From Pseudomonadota bacterium (GTDB lineage: Bacteria > Pseudomonadota > Gammaproteobacteria > Burkholderiales > Gallionellaceae): 64,000 bases of DNA. The stretch covers positions 1 to 64,000 of the forward strand of contig JAJYYO010000003.1 in NCBI GenBank assembly GCA_021800795.1. The letters are read 5' to 3'. The translations under genes and the position numbers were made by a program. The notes under the pieces were generated by a model. The model was not told the origin of the DNA, did no database searches, and worked only from the letters and a program-made list of their open reading frames with translations. This document shows positions 8,802 to 17,716 of this stretch, piece by piece (position 1 is the first letter of the stretch; the number at the start of each line of letters is the position of its first letter).

Positions 8802-9983
8802 CTAATCCACCTTACCCGTCTTCCATTTCAGCAGCAGCAATCCAAGCAGCGCCATCACCGCGCTGCACGAATACAGAACGCCCGCACCGTAGTGCTGCCA
8901 GATCGGCCCGCTGGCCAGTCCGCCCAGCACGCCGCCCGCGCCATAGGTCAGGCTGCCGAACAATGCCTGGCCTTTGGATTGATGGCGCCCCTGAAAGAGT
9001 TCATGCACCAGCGCTACCGACGAGGCGTGATAGGCGCCGAAGGTGGCGGCATGCAACACTTGCGCGATGAGCAGCAGCAACAGAAAATCGACGCCCCATC
9101 CTATCAGCACGAAGCGCACCACTGCAAGGCCGAAACTCGCTATCAGAATGCGTATATAGCCGTAACGGGTAGCCAGCCTGGGCATCAGGAAAAACACGGC
9201 AATTTCACAGATCACACCCAGCGCCCACAACGCCCCCACCGCGCTTTTTGCATAACCATGCTCAACCAGATAGATGGAAAAAAAGGTGTAATACGGGCCA
9301 TGTGCGGCGGACATCAAAAAACACGCACCGAACAACATCAGCACACGCGGTTGCAGCACGAGCTGCCGGATAGACTGATGATCGGTGTGATGCGCAAGCA
9401 CGGGAGTCGTCGGCATCTGCCCGGAAAAAATCAGGATGCCCAATTCACAGATCAATCCCGCCCACAACAGCCAGGCAATGGCGATGTAGTCAAAGGCAAA
9501 ACCCAATCCCACCACCGAGACGATGAAACCTATCGAACCCCAGATGCGAATTCTCCCGTAACGCGCCGCGCGCCGGCCCAGATAACTCAAGGTGGTCGCT
9601 TCGACCAGCGGCATCGAAGCGCTCCAGAAGAAACTCATCAAGGCCAGCACCAGCAACATGCCCCAGAAACCGGCTGTCATGAACACTCCAAGATAAAACA
9701 CCGCGCTTAAGGAGGCTGCGAGCTGTATCACCCGTATTCGCCGGCCGGTATGGTCGGCCAGCCAGCCCCACAGATTGGGGGCCAGCATGCGCATCACCGG
9801 CTGCACCGACATCAGAGTCGCAATCTCGACCGCATTGAAGTGTATGGATTTCAGGTACAAGCTCCAGTAGGGAGCAAACATCCCGATGAACGCGTAATAG
9901 AAAAAATAGAAACCGGCGATACGCCAATAGTAGTTTTTGGATGAAGTCACTTGATGCGCTGAACCGACTGATAGTCCCTGCAT
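8802..9983 (-). CDS. Major facilitator superfamily transporter
   Basis: About 393 residues with 12 predicted membrane segments, of the MFS_1-like/HcaT type (NYYWRIAGFYFFYYAFIGMF at the start of helix 1). The loop between helices 2 and 3 is recognisable (NLWGWLADHTGRRIR). The substrate cannot be inferred. The start is uncertain: the open frame extends 39 codons further, but that part lacks protein-like features. The chosen ATG sits inside a perfect 7-base inverted repeat (CTGCATT..AATGCAG) and has no clear Shine-Dalgarno. A GTG 11 codons later is an alternative. Confidence 0.85.
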   Translation of the reverse strand: MQGLSVGSAHQVTSSKNYYWRIAGFYFFYYAFIGMFAPYWSLYLKSIHFNAVEIATLMSVQPVMRMLAPNLWGWLADHTGRRIRVIQLAASLSAVFYLGVFMTAGFWGMLLVLALMSFFWSASMPLVEATTLSYLGRRAARYGRIRIWGSIGFIVSVVGLGFAFDYIAIAWLLWAGLICELGILIFSGQMPTTPVLAHHTDHQSIRQLVLQPRVLMLFGACFLMSAAHGPYYTFFSIYLVEHGYAKSAVGALWALGVICEIAVFFLMPRLATRYGYIRILIASFGLAVVRFVLIGWGVDFLLLLLIAQVLHAATFGAYHASSVALVHELFQGRHQSKGQALFGSLTYGAGGVLGGLASGPIWQHYGAGVLYSCSAVMALLGLLLLKWKTGKVD

Positions 9984-10240
9984 TCTAATGCAGAGTTGCG
10001 TGCTCAATGAGGCAAATCGCCTCGAACCGGCGCTTATTTCACTTCTCCATTTATCCCGGTCGCACAATTTACGAGCGAAAATACTCCATGGCATCCGCAA
10101 AATATCCGGATCTTGACGGATAGTTCGATTTATCCGGAATTCGCGCGCATATTTTTCACCCCGGCCGATCTGTTGCGCCTATCAGCGCCAAGCGCAATTT
10201 CAAGCTTTGACGCAAACGGCGTGAGCGGCGGGCGCCAAGA

Positions 10241-10249
10241 TGATAGAAT
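10241..10249 (+). promoter_or_regulatory. Possible extended -10 promoter for ribBA
   Basis: TGATAGAAT fits the extended -10 pattern (TGnTAnAAT) 53 bases before the ribBA start. No well-spaced -35 box is visible. No FMN riboswitch pattern was recognised in this leader. Confidence 0.3.
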
Positions 10250-10301
10250 CACACCCCTTTGGGTCGCACGGCGCGCCGCCCCGCCAATTTCGAGGTTACG
10301 C

Positions 10302-11393
10302 ATGACAGATATCACACCAATACGAGAAATCATCGAGGAAATCAGCAAAGGGAATATGGTCATACTGGTGGATGAGGAAGACCGTGAAAACGAGGGGGAT
10401 CTGATCTTCGCCGCCGAATTCGCCACCCCCGAGAAAATCAACTTCATGGCAAAACATGGCCGCGGGCTGATTTGTCTCACGCTCACCGAAGCACATTGCA
10501 GACAGATCAATCTGCCCCTGATGGTGCAGGAAAACGGCTTGCAGCTGGCGACCAACTTCACCATGTCCATTGAAGCTGCGACAGGCGTGACCACCGGTAT
10601 TTCGGCGGGCGACCGTGCGCGCACCATCCTGGCCGCAGCGGATAAAAACGCAAAACCTGCCGACATCGTACAACCCGGTCATATTTTCCCGCTGCGCGCG
10701 CAAAACGGCGGCGTGCTGGTGCGTGCCGGACACACCGAAGCCGGTTGCGATCTGGCGCAATTGGCAGGCTTGACGCCGGCCTCGGTGATCTGCGAGATAC
10801 TCAAGGACGACGGCGAAATGGCGCGTCTGCCGGATCTGATCGAGTACGCCAAACTGCATGGATTGAAAATCGGCACCATCGCCGATCTGATCGAACATCG
10901 CAGCCAGCATGAAAAACTGGTCGAACGGATAGCCACGCGACGCGTGCAGACCGTACACGGCGAATTCGACATGATGACCTATGTGGACAAGACCACGCAG
11001 CGCACCCATCTGGCGCTGGTCAAGGGCAAGATCGAACCAGAGCAGGAAACGCTGGTGCGCGTGCATGAGCCGTTGTCGGTGATGGATTTTCTGGAGCAGA
11101 AATCCCCCGCGCATTCAACCAGCGTGCATGAAGCCCTGCAAAAAATGAGCGAAGCCCAGGCGGGCGTACTGGTGTTGCTGCACCGGGGCGAATCGCCGCA
11201 GGATCTGCTCGCCCGTGCGACACAGGATGAGAGTGTTCAGCAGCATGCACACTGGGATCCGCGCAGCTACGGTATCGGTGCGCAGATATTGCGCGACCTG
11301 AACGTGGGCAAGATGCGTCTGCTGGCCCGTCCGCACAAGATGCCGAGCATGGCGGGTTTCGGGCTGGAAGTGACAGGCTACGCATCACATTAA
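10302..11393 (+). CDS. ribBA: 3,4-dihydroxy-2-butanone 4-phosphate synthase, RibBA-type with degenerate RibA half
   Basis: 363 residues from the ATG after GAGG; the longer open frame upstream is non-coding. The N-terminal ~200 residues are a complete RibB, with the acidic loop [16 protein letters not shown] and the HTEAGCDLA segment. RibB makes the four-carbon precursor of the lumazine ring. The C-terminal ~150 residues occupy the place of GTP cyclohydrolase II but lack the zinc-binding cysteine cluster and the GxRCDC region, so that half is probably inactive. This arrangement is common in Betaproteobacteria. ribH, the next enzyme of the pathway, follows. Confidence 0.93.
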   Translation: MTDITPIREIIEEISKGNMVILVDEEDRENEGDLIFAAEFATPEKINFMAKHGRGLICLTLTEAHCRQINLPLMVQENGLQLATNFTMSIEAATGVTTGISAGDRARTILAAADKNAKPADIVQPGHIFPLRAQNGGVLVRAGHTEAGCDLAQLAGLTPASVICEILKDDGEMARLPDLIEYAKLHGLKIGTIADLIEHRSQHEKLVERIATRRVQTVHGEFDMMTYVDKTTQRTHLALVKGKIEPEQETLVRVHEPLSVMDFLEQKSPAHSTSVHEALQKMSEAQAGVLVLLHRGESPQDLLARATQDESVQQHAHWDPRSYGIGAQILRDLNVGKMRLLARPHKMPSMAGFGLEVTGYASH

Positions 11394-11444
11394 ACTACCC
11401 GCCCCCCTCACCCCTCTCCCGTCAATGGGCGAGGGGAACATAAT

Positions 11445-11472
11445 CTCCCTCTCCCGCAAGCGGGAGAGGGAG
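11445..11472. repeat. Strong intergenic hairpin between ribBA and ribH
   Basis: A perfect 13-base stem, CTCCCTCTCCCGC / GCGGGAGAGGGAG, around a 2-base centre. It lies within a longer CCCCTCACCC...GGGAGAGG pyrimidine/purine tract (11402..11482). It lacks a T run, so it may adjust the ratio of ribBA to ribH message rather than end it. Similar tracts occur at 8709 and 50427. Confidence 0.7.
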
Positions 11473-11502
11473 GGGAGAGGGAAATATCAAAGGAGCAGAA
11501 AA

Positions 11503-11955
11503 ATGAAAGAAATCGAAAAAAATCTGGACGGCAAAGGTCTGCGCATCGGTATCGTACAGAGCCGCTTTAATCCGGAGGTCTGCGAAGGCCTGCTGGCATC
11601 CTGCCGCGCGCAACTGGTGAATCTCGGCGTAGCGGAAGATGACATCACGCTGGCGACGGTGCCGGGTGCGCTTGAAATCCCGCTGGTGCTGCTGCACATG
11701 GCCGACAGCGAAAAGTACGATGCGCTGATCGCACTGGGCGCGGTAATACGCGGCGACACCTACCATTTCGAGGTGGTATCGAACGAGTCGGCGCGGGGCG
11801 TGGGGGATGTGCAGCTGGCTTGCGGCGTGCCGATCGCCAATGCGATTCTGACCACCGACAACGACGATCAGGCGCTTGAGCGCATCAGCGTGAAGGGCGC
11901 CGAGGCGGCAGAGGCGGCGATTGAAATGGCCAATCTGCTGCGTGATCTGGTATGA
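11503..11955 (+). CDS. ribH: 6,7-dimethyl-8-ribityllumazine synthase
   Basis: 150 residues, normal length, starting at the ATG after AGGAG. It condenses the RibB product with the pyrimidine from RibD to give lumazine. Motifs visible: the RFNPEV substrate site near residue 24, the PGALEIP loop, and the [14 protein letters not shown] phosphate-binding segment. An in-frame extension upstream is repeat sequence and is excluded. It overlaps nusB by ATGA, the usual ribH-nusB linkage. Confidence 0.96.
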   Translation: MKEIEKNLDGKGLRIGIVQSRFNPEVCEGLLASCRAQLVNLGVAEDDITLATVPGALEIPLVLLHMADSEKYDALIALGAVIRGDTYHFEVVSNESARGVGDVQLACGVPIANAILTTDNDDQALERISVKGAEAAEAAIEMANLLRDLV

Positions 11956-12419
11956 GCGCTGAAGCGGAGGCAAGCGCAGCCAAGCCACAGAAAAGTCCGC
12001 GCCATCGTGCACGGGAACTGGCCATGCAGGGCGTTTATCAATGGCGCGTGTCGGGCTCGGATGCGTCCGAGATAGAAAAGCATCTGCTGGGCGAAAAAAA
12101 TCTGGGGCGTTACGACAAAGCCATGTATACGCGGCTGTTGCACGGCGTGCTGTCGGGGCATGAGGCGCTGGAAACACTGCTGAGTCCGCATCTCGATCGT
12201 TCGCTGGACGAACTGAGCACTGTGGAGTTTTCGGTGCTGTTGCTGGCGGCCTTCGAGCTCTCCCAGCAACTGGAAGTGCCTTACAAAGTGGTCATCAACG
12301 AAGCGGTCGAACTGGCAAAAACCTTCGGCGGCACCGACGGTCACAAGTACGTCAACGGCGTGCTGGACAAGCTGGCGCCCAAGGTGCGCGCGGTCGAGTT
12401 TGCAAACAACAGAAGTTAG
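11952..12419 (+). CDS. nusB: Transcription antitermination factor NusB
   Basis: 155 residues, an all-helical NusB fold. [15 protein letters not shown] near residue 17 and [11 protein letters not shown] near residue 116 are diagnostic. NusB with NusE binds boxA RNA to keep RNA polymerase processive on rRNA operons. Translation is coupled to ribH by a 4-base overlap. Its stop codon TAG is already part of the repeat that fills the next spacer. Confidence 0.95.
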   Translation: MSAEAEASAAKPQKSPRHRARELAMQGVYQWRVSGSDASEIEKHLLGEKNLGRYDKAMYTRLLHGVLSGHEALETLLSPHLDRSLDELSTVEFSVLLLAAFELSQQLEVPYKVVINEAVELAKTFGGTDGHKYVNGVLDKLAPKVRAVEFANNRS

Positions 12420-12500
12420 TAGCTAATCGTTAGTTATTAGTTGATGTTGTCGCTGCGCGCCTCTAACTAACGTCTAGCGACTAAAGACTAACGACTGCCT
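12414..12500. repeat. Facing heptad repeats between nusB and thiL
   Basis: The spacer is made of degenerate seven-base units of the type GTTAGTAG / CTAATCG on the left and CTAACTAACG..GACTAACGAC on the right, oriented toward each other so they can pair. The left arm includes the nusB stop. The right arm ends 6-10 bases before the thiL ATG, leaving no Shine-Dalgarno. Same design as the GAGGATT-type spacers at 17624, 23327 and 50966. Confidence 0.7.
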
Positions 12501-12506
12501 TTTACC

Positions 12507-13454
12507 ATGTCTGAATTCGATCTGATCCGTCGCTACTTTACCCGATCCACACCCGGCGCCTTGCTGGGAGTGGGCGATGATGCGGCCTTGCTGCAAGTGG
12601 GTCGCGACAAGGTACTGGCGGTATCTTCCGACATGCTGGTATGTGGCACGCATTTTTTGAGTGACGCCGACCCTTTTTTGCTAGGGCACAAGACGCTGGC
12701 GGTCAATTTATCCGATCTGGCCGCGATGGGCGCCACCCCGCGCTGGGCGACATTGGCGCTGGCCTTGCCGGCTGCCGATGAAAGCTGGCTGGAACGGTTT
12801 TCCGCAGGATTTTTTGCACTGGCCGATCAATACGGCGTGGAGTTGATAGGCGGCGATACCACGCGCGGGCCGCTCAATCTTTGCGTGACGATATTCGGCG
12901 AGGTGGAGGCTGAACTTGCGTTGCGGCGCAGCGGCGCAAAGGATGGCGACGAAATATGGGTATCCGGCAAGCTGGGCGATGCGGCCCTGGCACTTGCCCA
13001 CCTGCAAGGCCGCGTCGTCTTGACAAAAGAGGAGTTCGCCGCCTGCGCGCCTGCATTGCATCAGCCGCAACCGCGCGTAGCGCTGGGTCTTGCGTTGCGC
13101 GGCATCGCCGGCAGCGCGATCGACATATCGGACGGCTTGCTGGCTGATCTCATGCATATACTCGATGCCTCGCAAGTCGGTGCGGAGCTGGCGTTGCCGT
13201 CTGTCCCCGCATCGGTCATCTTGCAGAAACTGCCGGACCGGATGCTTGCTCAGCGCTGCCTGCTGTCGGGCGGCGATGATTATGAATTGTGTTTTACTGT
13301 GCCTGCCTCACGCCACAGCGACGTGCTGAATATCGGCGAGCAGTTGGGCTTGCCGTTGACATGCATAGGTAAAATTGTTGCGGGGCGCGCGGTTCGCGAT
13401 GCGGACGGCAATCCGATTAATACTGAAAGCGGCGGCTATGACCATTTCCGATAA
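12507..13454 (+). CDS. thiL: Thiamine-monophosphate kinase
   Basis: 315 residues, full length for ThiL, which phosphorylates thiamine phosphate to the cofactor thiamine diphosphate. It opens MSEFDLIRRYF; GVGDDAALL near residue 21 and VSSDMLVCGTHF are the metal/ATP-binding segments; GGDTTRGP and SAIDISDGLLADL are also typical. No Shine-Dalgarno is visible behind the repeat. It overlaps pgpA by 17 bases, a common ThiL-PgpA neighbourhood. Confidence 0.95.
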   Translation: MSEFDLIRRYFTRSTPGALLGVGDDAALLQVGRDKVLAVSSDMLVCGTHFLSDADPFLLGHKTLAVNLSDLAAMGATPRWATLALALPAADESWLERFSAGFFALADQYGVELIGGDTTRGPLNLCVTIFGEVEAELALRRSGAKDGDEIWVSGKLGDAALALAHLQGRVVLTKEEFAACAPALHQPQPRVALGLALRGIAGSAIDISDGLLADLMHILDASQVGAELALPSVPASVILQKLPDRMLAQRCLLSGGDDYELCFTVPASRHSDVLNIGEQLGLPLTCIGKIVAGRAVRDADGNPINTESGGYDHFR

Positions 13455-13959
13455 GTTACACGAAGAAGGTGAATTGAAAATTCAACCAGGCTGGAGATTT
13501 CTGTTCAGCCATCCGGCGCATATATTGTCGTTCGGCTTCGGCAGCGGTCTGGCGCGCCGTGCGCCCGGCACCTTTGGCACGCTGGCGGCCTTTCCGATTT
13601 ACTGGGCTGTCGCGCCGCATCTGTCTGATAATCAATATATCGCCATGCTGGTGTGCGCGTTCTTCATCGGCGCATGGATGTGCGATATCACCAGTCGTGC
13701 ACTGGGTGTGGCGGATTACGGCGGCATCGTATGGGACGAGATCGTCGCGATGCTGCTGGTGCTGTTCTTCACCCCGCCGGGATGGTACTGGTCGCTGCTG
13801 GCCTTCGCGCTGTTCCGTTTTTTCGATATCGTAAAGCCCCCGCCGATACGCCATTTCGACAGCAACTGGCACGGCGGGCTGGGCGTGATGTTCGACGATC
13901 TTCTGGCAGCCGGTTACGCACTGCTGTGTATGTCGGCCATCAAAAGCATCCTGCTATGA
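13438..13959 (+). CDS. pgpA: Phosphatidylglycerophosphatase A
   Basis: 173 residues, an inner-membrane enzyme that dephosphorylates phosphatidylglycerol phosphate. Motifs: GFGSGLARRAPGTFGTLAA near residue 35, the DE pair in GGIVWDEIVAM, and FDIVKPPPIRHFD near the end, with about four membrane segments between. The start used is the ATG 17 bases inside thiL. The frame stays open further up, but that part is antisense-like in composition. It is convergent with the lipase gene, 8 bases away. Confidence 0.93.
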   Translation: MTISDKLHEEGELKIQPGWRFLFSHPAHILSFGFGSGLARRAPGTFGTLAAFPIYWAVAPHLSDNQYIAMLVCAFFIGAWMCDITSRALGVADYGGIVWDEIVAMLLVLFFTPPGWYWSLLAFALFRFFDIVKPPPIRHFDSNWHGGLGVMFDDLLAAGYALLCMSAIKSILL

Positions 13960-13967
13960 ACTGTGGT

Positions 13968-15107
13968 TCAAGGTTGCTGGTTGAAAAACGTAATTATCTC
14001 TTCGCGGCGCTTCATCGCATCCTGATAACCCAGATTGATCAGGGCGCGGCAATAGCTTTTCTCGAACAACAGATAGCTCACCAGATTTGCACCGCTGTGT
14101 CGCATGGCGCCTATCCAGCGCAACAAATAACGGATCGTCCAGGGAAGCTTGCTCGCATAGCGCTCGGCGATTTTCTCGATGGGCTGACTGGGTGAAAATA
14201 TCAGCACGTCCACATGGCGCAGATTGGCATTTTGCCGGATTTCTTCGGGTATGCTGCCGACAGTATGGTTGATGCGCAGCAGGCGTTCAATATCCACTTC
14301 CATGCTGTCGAGAAAAATGCTGTTCAGTGCATGTCCTGCAATTTGCGCGAGCGACGGATAGTCAGGAGTCTGCTCGCGCTCAGGAGTCGCACCGCCATTC
14401 TGCCCCACACTGATGATCAGCAAGCGGTCTGCGCCCAGATGCAGCGCGGGGCTGATGGGCGCAATCTGGCGCATCGATCCGTCGCCGAAATACTCACGGT
14501 TGATGCGTACCGCCGGAAAAATGAAGGGAATGGCTGCGGATGCCAGTAAATGACGGATTTCGATTCTGGCCGGAACGCCCAGTCTGCGCGCGCGCCTCCA
14601 TGGCTCGATCTCCTTGCTGCCCTGATAGAACGTCACCGACTGCCCCGATCCATAGCCCGAAGCGGTGATGCTCAGGGCATGCAGCAGGCCTGCATCGATA
14701 TTTTCCTGAATTTTTTCGCATGGCAATTTTTCTGCCAGAAAAGCGGCCAGCGGCGAGTTGTCGAGCAGCGATACGGATTTTGACTTATGCATACCCATGC
14801 TGCCCAGCAACATGCCGCCTATCCAGCTCAGGCTGTTGCCGAATACGCCGGCAGGGTCGGTGCGATAAATGTCATCGATGCGGGAATTCTTCCAGATGCC
14901 CAGCAGATGTTGCACGCCGAGGCGGAAGCGCTGCGCGTTGACAGCCAGCGTGACGGCATTGAGCGAGCCCGCCGAAGTGCCGCAAATCACGAAAAACGGG
15001 TTGGGCGCGCGGCGCGGTAAAATCCTGGCTATCGCCTTCAACACACCAACCTGATAGGCGGCGCGGGCGCCGCCTCCGGTCAGGATCAGACCTATTTTTC
15101 GTTCCAT
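13968..15107 (-). CDS. Patatin-like phospholipase
   Basis: 379 residues. The three patatin signatures are present: the oxyanion-hole glycines LTGGGARAAYQVGVL near residue 9, the nucleophile elbow GTSAGS near residue 44, and the DGS motif holding the catalytic Asp near residue 210. The C-terminal ~130 residues are charged and may associate with membranes. It is expected to hydrolyse acyl chains from lipids. Start ATG has only a weak ribosome site. Confidence 0.92.
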   Translation of the reverse strand: MERKIGLILTGGGARAAYQVGVLKAIARILPRRAPNPFFVICGTSAGSLNAVTLAVNAQRFRLGVQHLLGIWKNSRIDDIYRTDPAGVFGNSLSWIGGMLLGSMGMHKSKSVSLLDNSPLAAFLAEKLPCEKIQENIDAGLLHALSITASGYGSGQSVTFYQGSKEIEPWRRARRLGVPARIEIRHLLASAAIPFIFPAVRINREYFGDGSMRQIAPISPALHLGADRLLIISVGQNGGATPEREQTPDYPSLAQIAGHALNSIFLDSMEVDIERLLRINHTVGSIPEEIRQNANLRHVDVLIFSPSQPIEKIAERYASKLPWTIRYLLRWIGAMRHSGANLVSYLLFEKSYCRALINLGYQDAMKRREEIITFFNQQP

Positions 15108-15350
15108 GATGAAAGACTAAGTGATTGCAAGAACCCGAACAGCGACGGCCTGATTTTTTCATCAGTCCGGCATATCATATCACTTAAAAAACCGTATAGA
15201 CCATAGCCTGCGCCGGCGCACGGCCGATGGCAGGAAATTAAAAACAAATCCACATACAGAAAAATGCGAGCTGCCAGCCTACAACTATTAATTATTAATC
15301 AAACAGTTGCTGCACACTCCGCGGGCGAAAGAAGTCCGACAGGCTCCTAG

Positions 15351-15512
15351 GGCAGCCTGTTTGCCCGCAATGCCGAAAAGTATAAAAAGATACTGGCGCG
15401 CGATGGCGTAAAGCTGAATGTCATTGCTTCGCAGGGTTCACTGGAAAATCTGGCGCACCTTGACGACCCATCGTTCCAGCGGTTCATGAAAAACGTTGCT
15501 GCAAGTATTTAA
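15351..15512 (+). pseudogene. Fragment of a TAXI-type TRAP solute-binding protein
   Basis: An open stretch without a start reads FARNAEKYKKILARDGVKLN then SQGSLENLAHLDDPSFQ. This matches the early mature part of TAXI-family periplasmic binding proteins (YKEILARNGV...GSLENLxxLxDP). Upstream there is an in-frame stop at 15348, and after DPSFQ the family likeness ends. The last 29 bases run antisense into the glutaredoxin gene. Probably a leftover from a deleted transporter gene. Recognised from motif wording only. Confidence 0.5.
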
Positions 15513-15861
15513 TAATGTCACTGGATTCGTAAAGCCACTGAATGCTGCCCTGCCCGTCGGTGATTTGCAAACAGGGCGTCTGGATCTTTCCGCCGCCTTT
15601 GAGCAAATCTTCACGATGCCCGGCATCATGCTGCGCATCGCGCAACGCGATCGGCAAAGACAATCTTGCCATTTCATGGCGAACCTTGATGCAAAACGGG
15701 CAGGTTTTAAAGTGGTAAAGCGCCAGCTTGCCGCATTCCCGGTCGACTTGCAGTTGCGCTTCAGTGGGGCGCTCCATCCCTTTGGGTGTGGCCAGTTTTG
15801 CCCATAACAGCATGAAAGGCATCAATACCAGGCGCAATATTCTGAAAAATATTTTTATCAT
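15484..15861 (-). CDS. Membrane-anchored glutaredoxin-like protein
   Basis: 125 residues. An N-terminal hydrophobic segment (FFRILRLVLMPFMLLWAKL) is followed by a glutaredoxin fold. The redox site is CPFC near residue 55, the cis-Pro is in QTPCLQI near residue 97, and SSDIIKYLQQ ends the glutathione site. It probably acts as a membrane-tethered thiol-disulfide exchanger facing the cytoplasm. The downstream 3' end overlaps a pseudogene fragment on the other strand. Confidence 0.88.
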   Translation of the reverse strand: MIKIFFRILRLVLMPFMLLWAKLATPKGMERPTEAQLQVDRECGKLALYHFKTCPFCIKVRHEMARLSLPIALRDAQHDAGHREDLLKGGGKIQTPCLQITDGQGSIQWLYESSDIIKYLQQRFS

Positions 15862-15886
15862 CTTCGATTATCTTGTCGATTCTGCA

Positions 15887-16180
15887 TTAATCCCTGCGTA
15901 CCCATTGGGTATGTACGGTCGACCTGGAATACCACAGCAGGCCTGCCGTGATGATGGCGCCGATAACGAGCGCAGACCATGGATAATCCTTTAGGCTGTA
16001 TGAGGTGAACGGCAGGATTAATAACGGAAAGACAAACATGACCCACAGTATGGCCGTCACCATGCCCAGCCACCCGACCAGCACTCCGGTCGATGTTCGC
16101 TGTGTGATCTGCGCAGCTCCGCACTTCTCACAAACAACCGCATTGGAACTGATTTCAGAAGCGCAGAGCGGACATTGCAT
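15887..16180 (-). CDS. Zinc-ribbon membrane protein
   Basis: 97 residues. An N-terminal zinc ribbon with two CxxC pairs (MQCPLC and CEKCGA) is followed by two membrane helices (GWLGMVTAILWVMFVFPLLI and SALVIGAIITAGLLWY). Such proteins are common and mostly uncharacterised. It lies 25 bases before the glutaredoxin gene in the same direction, suggesting a two-gene operon. Function unknown. Confidence 0.8.
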   Translation of the reverse strand: MQCPLCASEISSNAVVCEKCGAAQITQRTSTGVLVGWLGMVTAILWVMFVFPLLILPFTSYSLKDYPWSALVIGAIITAGLLWYSRSTVHTQWVRRD

Positions 16181-16519
16181 ATAGTTCCTTAAAAGATAAA
16201 AATGTAACTGACGGGACGAGCGGCATTAGATACCTTGCACCTGTCCGGCACAAGCTGTTTCAGCGTCATTTTCGTTCGGCTGCCGATTCCAAATTTGTTC
16301 TGGTTCTGCCGCAGGGTTCATCAGGCGGAAGAATTTTAACTCAAAAAACACCAACCCCGAACAATCCAATGGCAGACGCTTGTCCGACAGCAAAAGCCGG
16401 ATTAAATTCCAATCTGTCCATCTGATAATTGTCATGCCGCACTGAACAGACCGATCGTATTCCCCGGAACGCTCACCGAAAAGCAACATCATGACGCCGT
16501 TTGTCGGCCTGCAACAGAG
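16181..16519. other. Gene-free stretch between hldD and the zinc-ribbon gene
   Basis: An 88-codon minus-strand frame (16226..16492) exists but has no recognisable domain. Its start lies just past the hldD stop with no clear ribosome site. I see no supported gene, terminator or repeat here. Confidence 0.45.
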
Positions 16520-17518
16520 CTACCCCGCCGCTTTGAGCATCTGTTCCACGTATTTGCCCACGCCCTGCTCCACGGAGAGAAACGGCGCGGCATACCCGCT
16601 GCTGCGCAGCGCACGGATGTCGGCCTGAGTGTAACTCTGATATTTGCCTCGTAATGCATCGGGAAAGGGAATGTATTCAATCAGCCCCTGCTCCTGCAAC
16701 CCGGCAAGCGCCAATTCCGGCTCGCCAGCGGCGCGACGCAAGGTATTGATGGTTGCCGCCGCCACATCGTTGAAACTCTGCGCCTGACCGGTGCCCAGGT
16801 TGTAGATGCCGGATATGTCCGGGTTGTCCAGAAAATACATGTTTACCCTGACCACGTCTTCGATCGAGACGAAATCGCGCAACTGGCAGCCGTTGTCATA
16901 GCCGTCGCTGCCCTCGAACAATTTCACCCGACCCTCGGTGCGATACTGATTGAAGAAGTGATAGGCCACCGAGGCCATGCGCCCCTTGTGTTGTTCGCGG
17001 GGTCCGTACACGTTGAAGTAACGCAGGCCGACAATTTGTGTGCTGCGCTTGTGCCAGCGGCGGCGCATGATCTGGTCGAACAGAAATTTTGAATAGGCAT
17101 ACACGTTCAGCGGCGCCTCGCATTCGCGACTTTCCAGAAAACTGCTGCCCGCCCCGTAAACGGAAGCGGAAGAGGCGTACAGAAAAGGCACTTCTTCGCT
17201 CTGACAGTAATTGAGCAACTCCAGAGTGTATTGGTAGTTGTTGTCCATCACGTAACGACCGTCGGTTTCCATGGTGTCGGAGCACGCGCCCTGATGCAGC
17301 ACGGCCTTGATCAGACCATCGAAAAAACCTTCCTGAATCTTTTGCCGGAAGTCCTCCTTATCAAGATAATCGGCAATATCGCAATCCACCAGATTTCTGA
17401 ACTTGTCGGCATTCTTCAGGTTATCCACCGCGATGATATTGTTTTCACCGCGCTCATTGAGTGCTTTGACCAGATTTGAACCGATAAAACCAGCGGCTCC
17501 CGTCACAATGTAATACAT
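16520..17518 (-). CDS. hldD: ADP-L-glycero-D-manno-heptose 6-epimerase
   Basis: 332 residues, an NAD(P)-binding extended SDR. The nucleotide motif is [11 protein letters not shown] at residues 7-17, and the catalytic YxxxK is in YAYSKFLFD near residue 140. [16 protein letters not shown] near 170 is diagnostic for HldD. It makes the L-glycero heptose precursor of the lipopolysaccharide inner core. GGGGGAGA precedes the start, and it overlaps the stop of a small upstream frame that repeats the first 11 residues of this protein (17521..17607). hldE lies upstream. Confidence 0.96.
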   Translation of the reverse strand: MYYIVTGAAGFIGSNLVKALNERGENNIIAVDNLKNADKFRNLVDCDIADYLDKEDFRQKIQEGFFDGLIKAVLHQGACSDTMETDGRYVMDNNYQYTLELLNYCQSEEVPFLYASSASVYGAGSSFLESRECEAPLNVYAYSKFLFDQIMRRRWHKRSTQIVGLRYFNVYGPREQHKGRMASVAYHFFNQYRTEGRVKLFEGSDGYDNGCQLRDFVSIEDVVRVNMYFLDNPDISGIYNLGTGQAQSFNDVAAATINTLRRAAGEPELALAGLQEQGLIEYIPFPDALRGKYQSYTQADIRALRSSGYAAPFLSVEQGVGKYVEQMLKAAG

Positions 17519-17520
17519 AA

Positions 17521-17607
17521 CTATCTCCCCCCGCTGGTTTCTGTGAGGCGTAATGCGCTCATTACGCCGAAACTAAAACCGGCAGCGCCTGTAACGATGT
17601 AGTACAT
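17521..17607 (-). CDS. 28-codon leader frame echoing the hldD start
   Basis: Preceded by a strong AAGGAG 6 bases before ATG, the frame encodes [11 protein letters not shown], exactly the first 11 residues of HldD, but with several synonymous codon changes. It then continues [18 protein letters not shown] and stops 2 bases before the hldD ATG. Its 3' half contains a perfect 9-base hairpin, GGCGTAATG-AGCG-CATTACGCC (17547..17568). It may be the scar of a duplicated or replaced hldD start, or a leader peptide coupled to hldD translation. Only the sequence facts are certain. Confidence 0.55.
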   Translation of the reverse strand: MYYIVTGAAGFSFGVMSALRLTETSGGR

Positions 17608-17623
17608 AGCTTCTCCTTAGTTT

Positions 17624-17716
17624 AGGATCGAGGATACAGGATTGAGGATTGAGGATTGAGCAAACCCCCTGTGCAGCGCTTCTAACTCAATCCTCGCTCC
17701 TCAATCCTCAATCCTG
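17624..17716. repeat. Facing GAGGATT heptad repeats between hldE and hldD
   Basis: Left arm: about five units of the AGGATTG type (17624..17660). Right arm: CTCAATCCTC, GCTCCTC, AATCCTC, AATCCTG (17686..17716). The arms are complementary and could form a long imperfect stem. The right arm includes the stop codon and last residues (NQD) of hldE. No T run follows. Confidence 0.85.

Noticed and set aside
10100-10301. FMN riboswitch before ribBA
   Set aside because: The leader lacks the conserved RFN element blocks, such as AGGGGCAGGG-type wording.
16226-16492. 88-codon frame as a gene
   Set aside because: No domain, weak start and no neighbour support.
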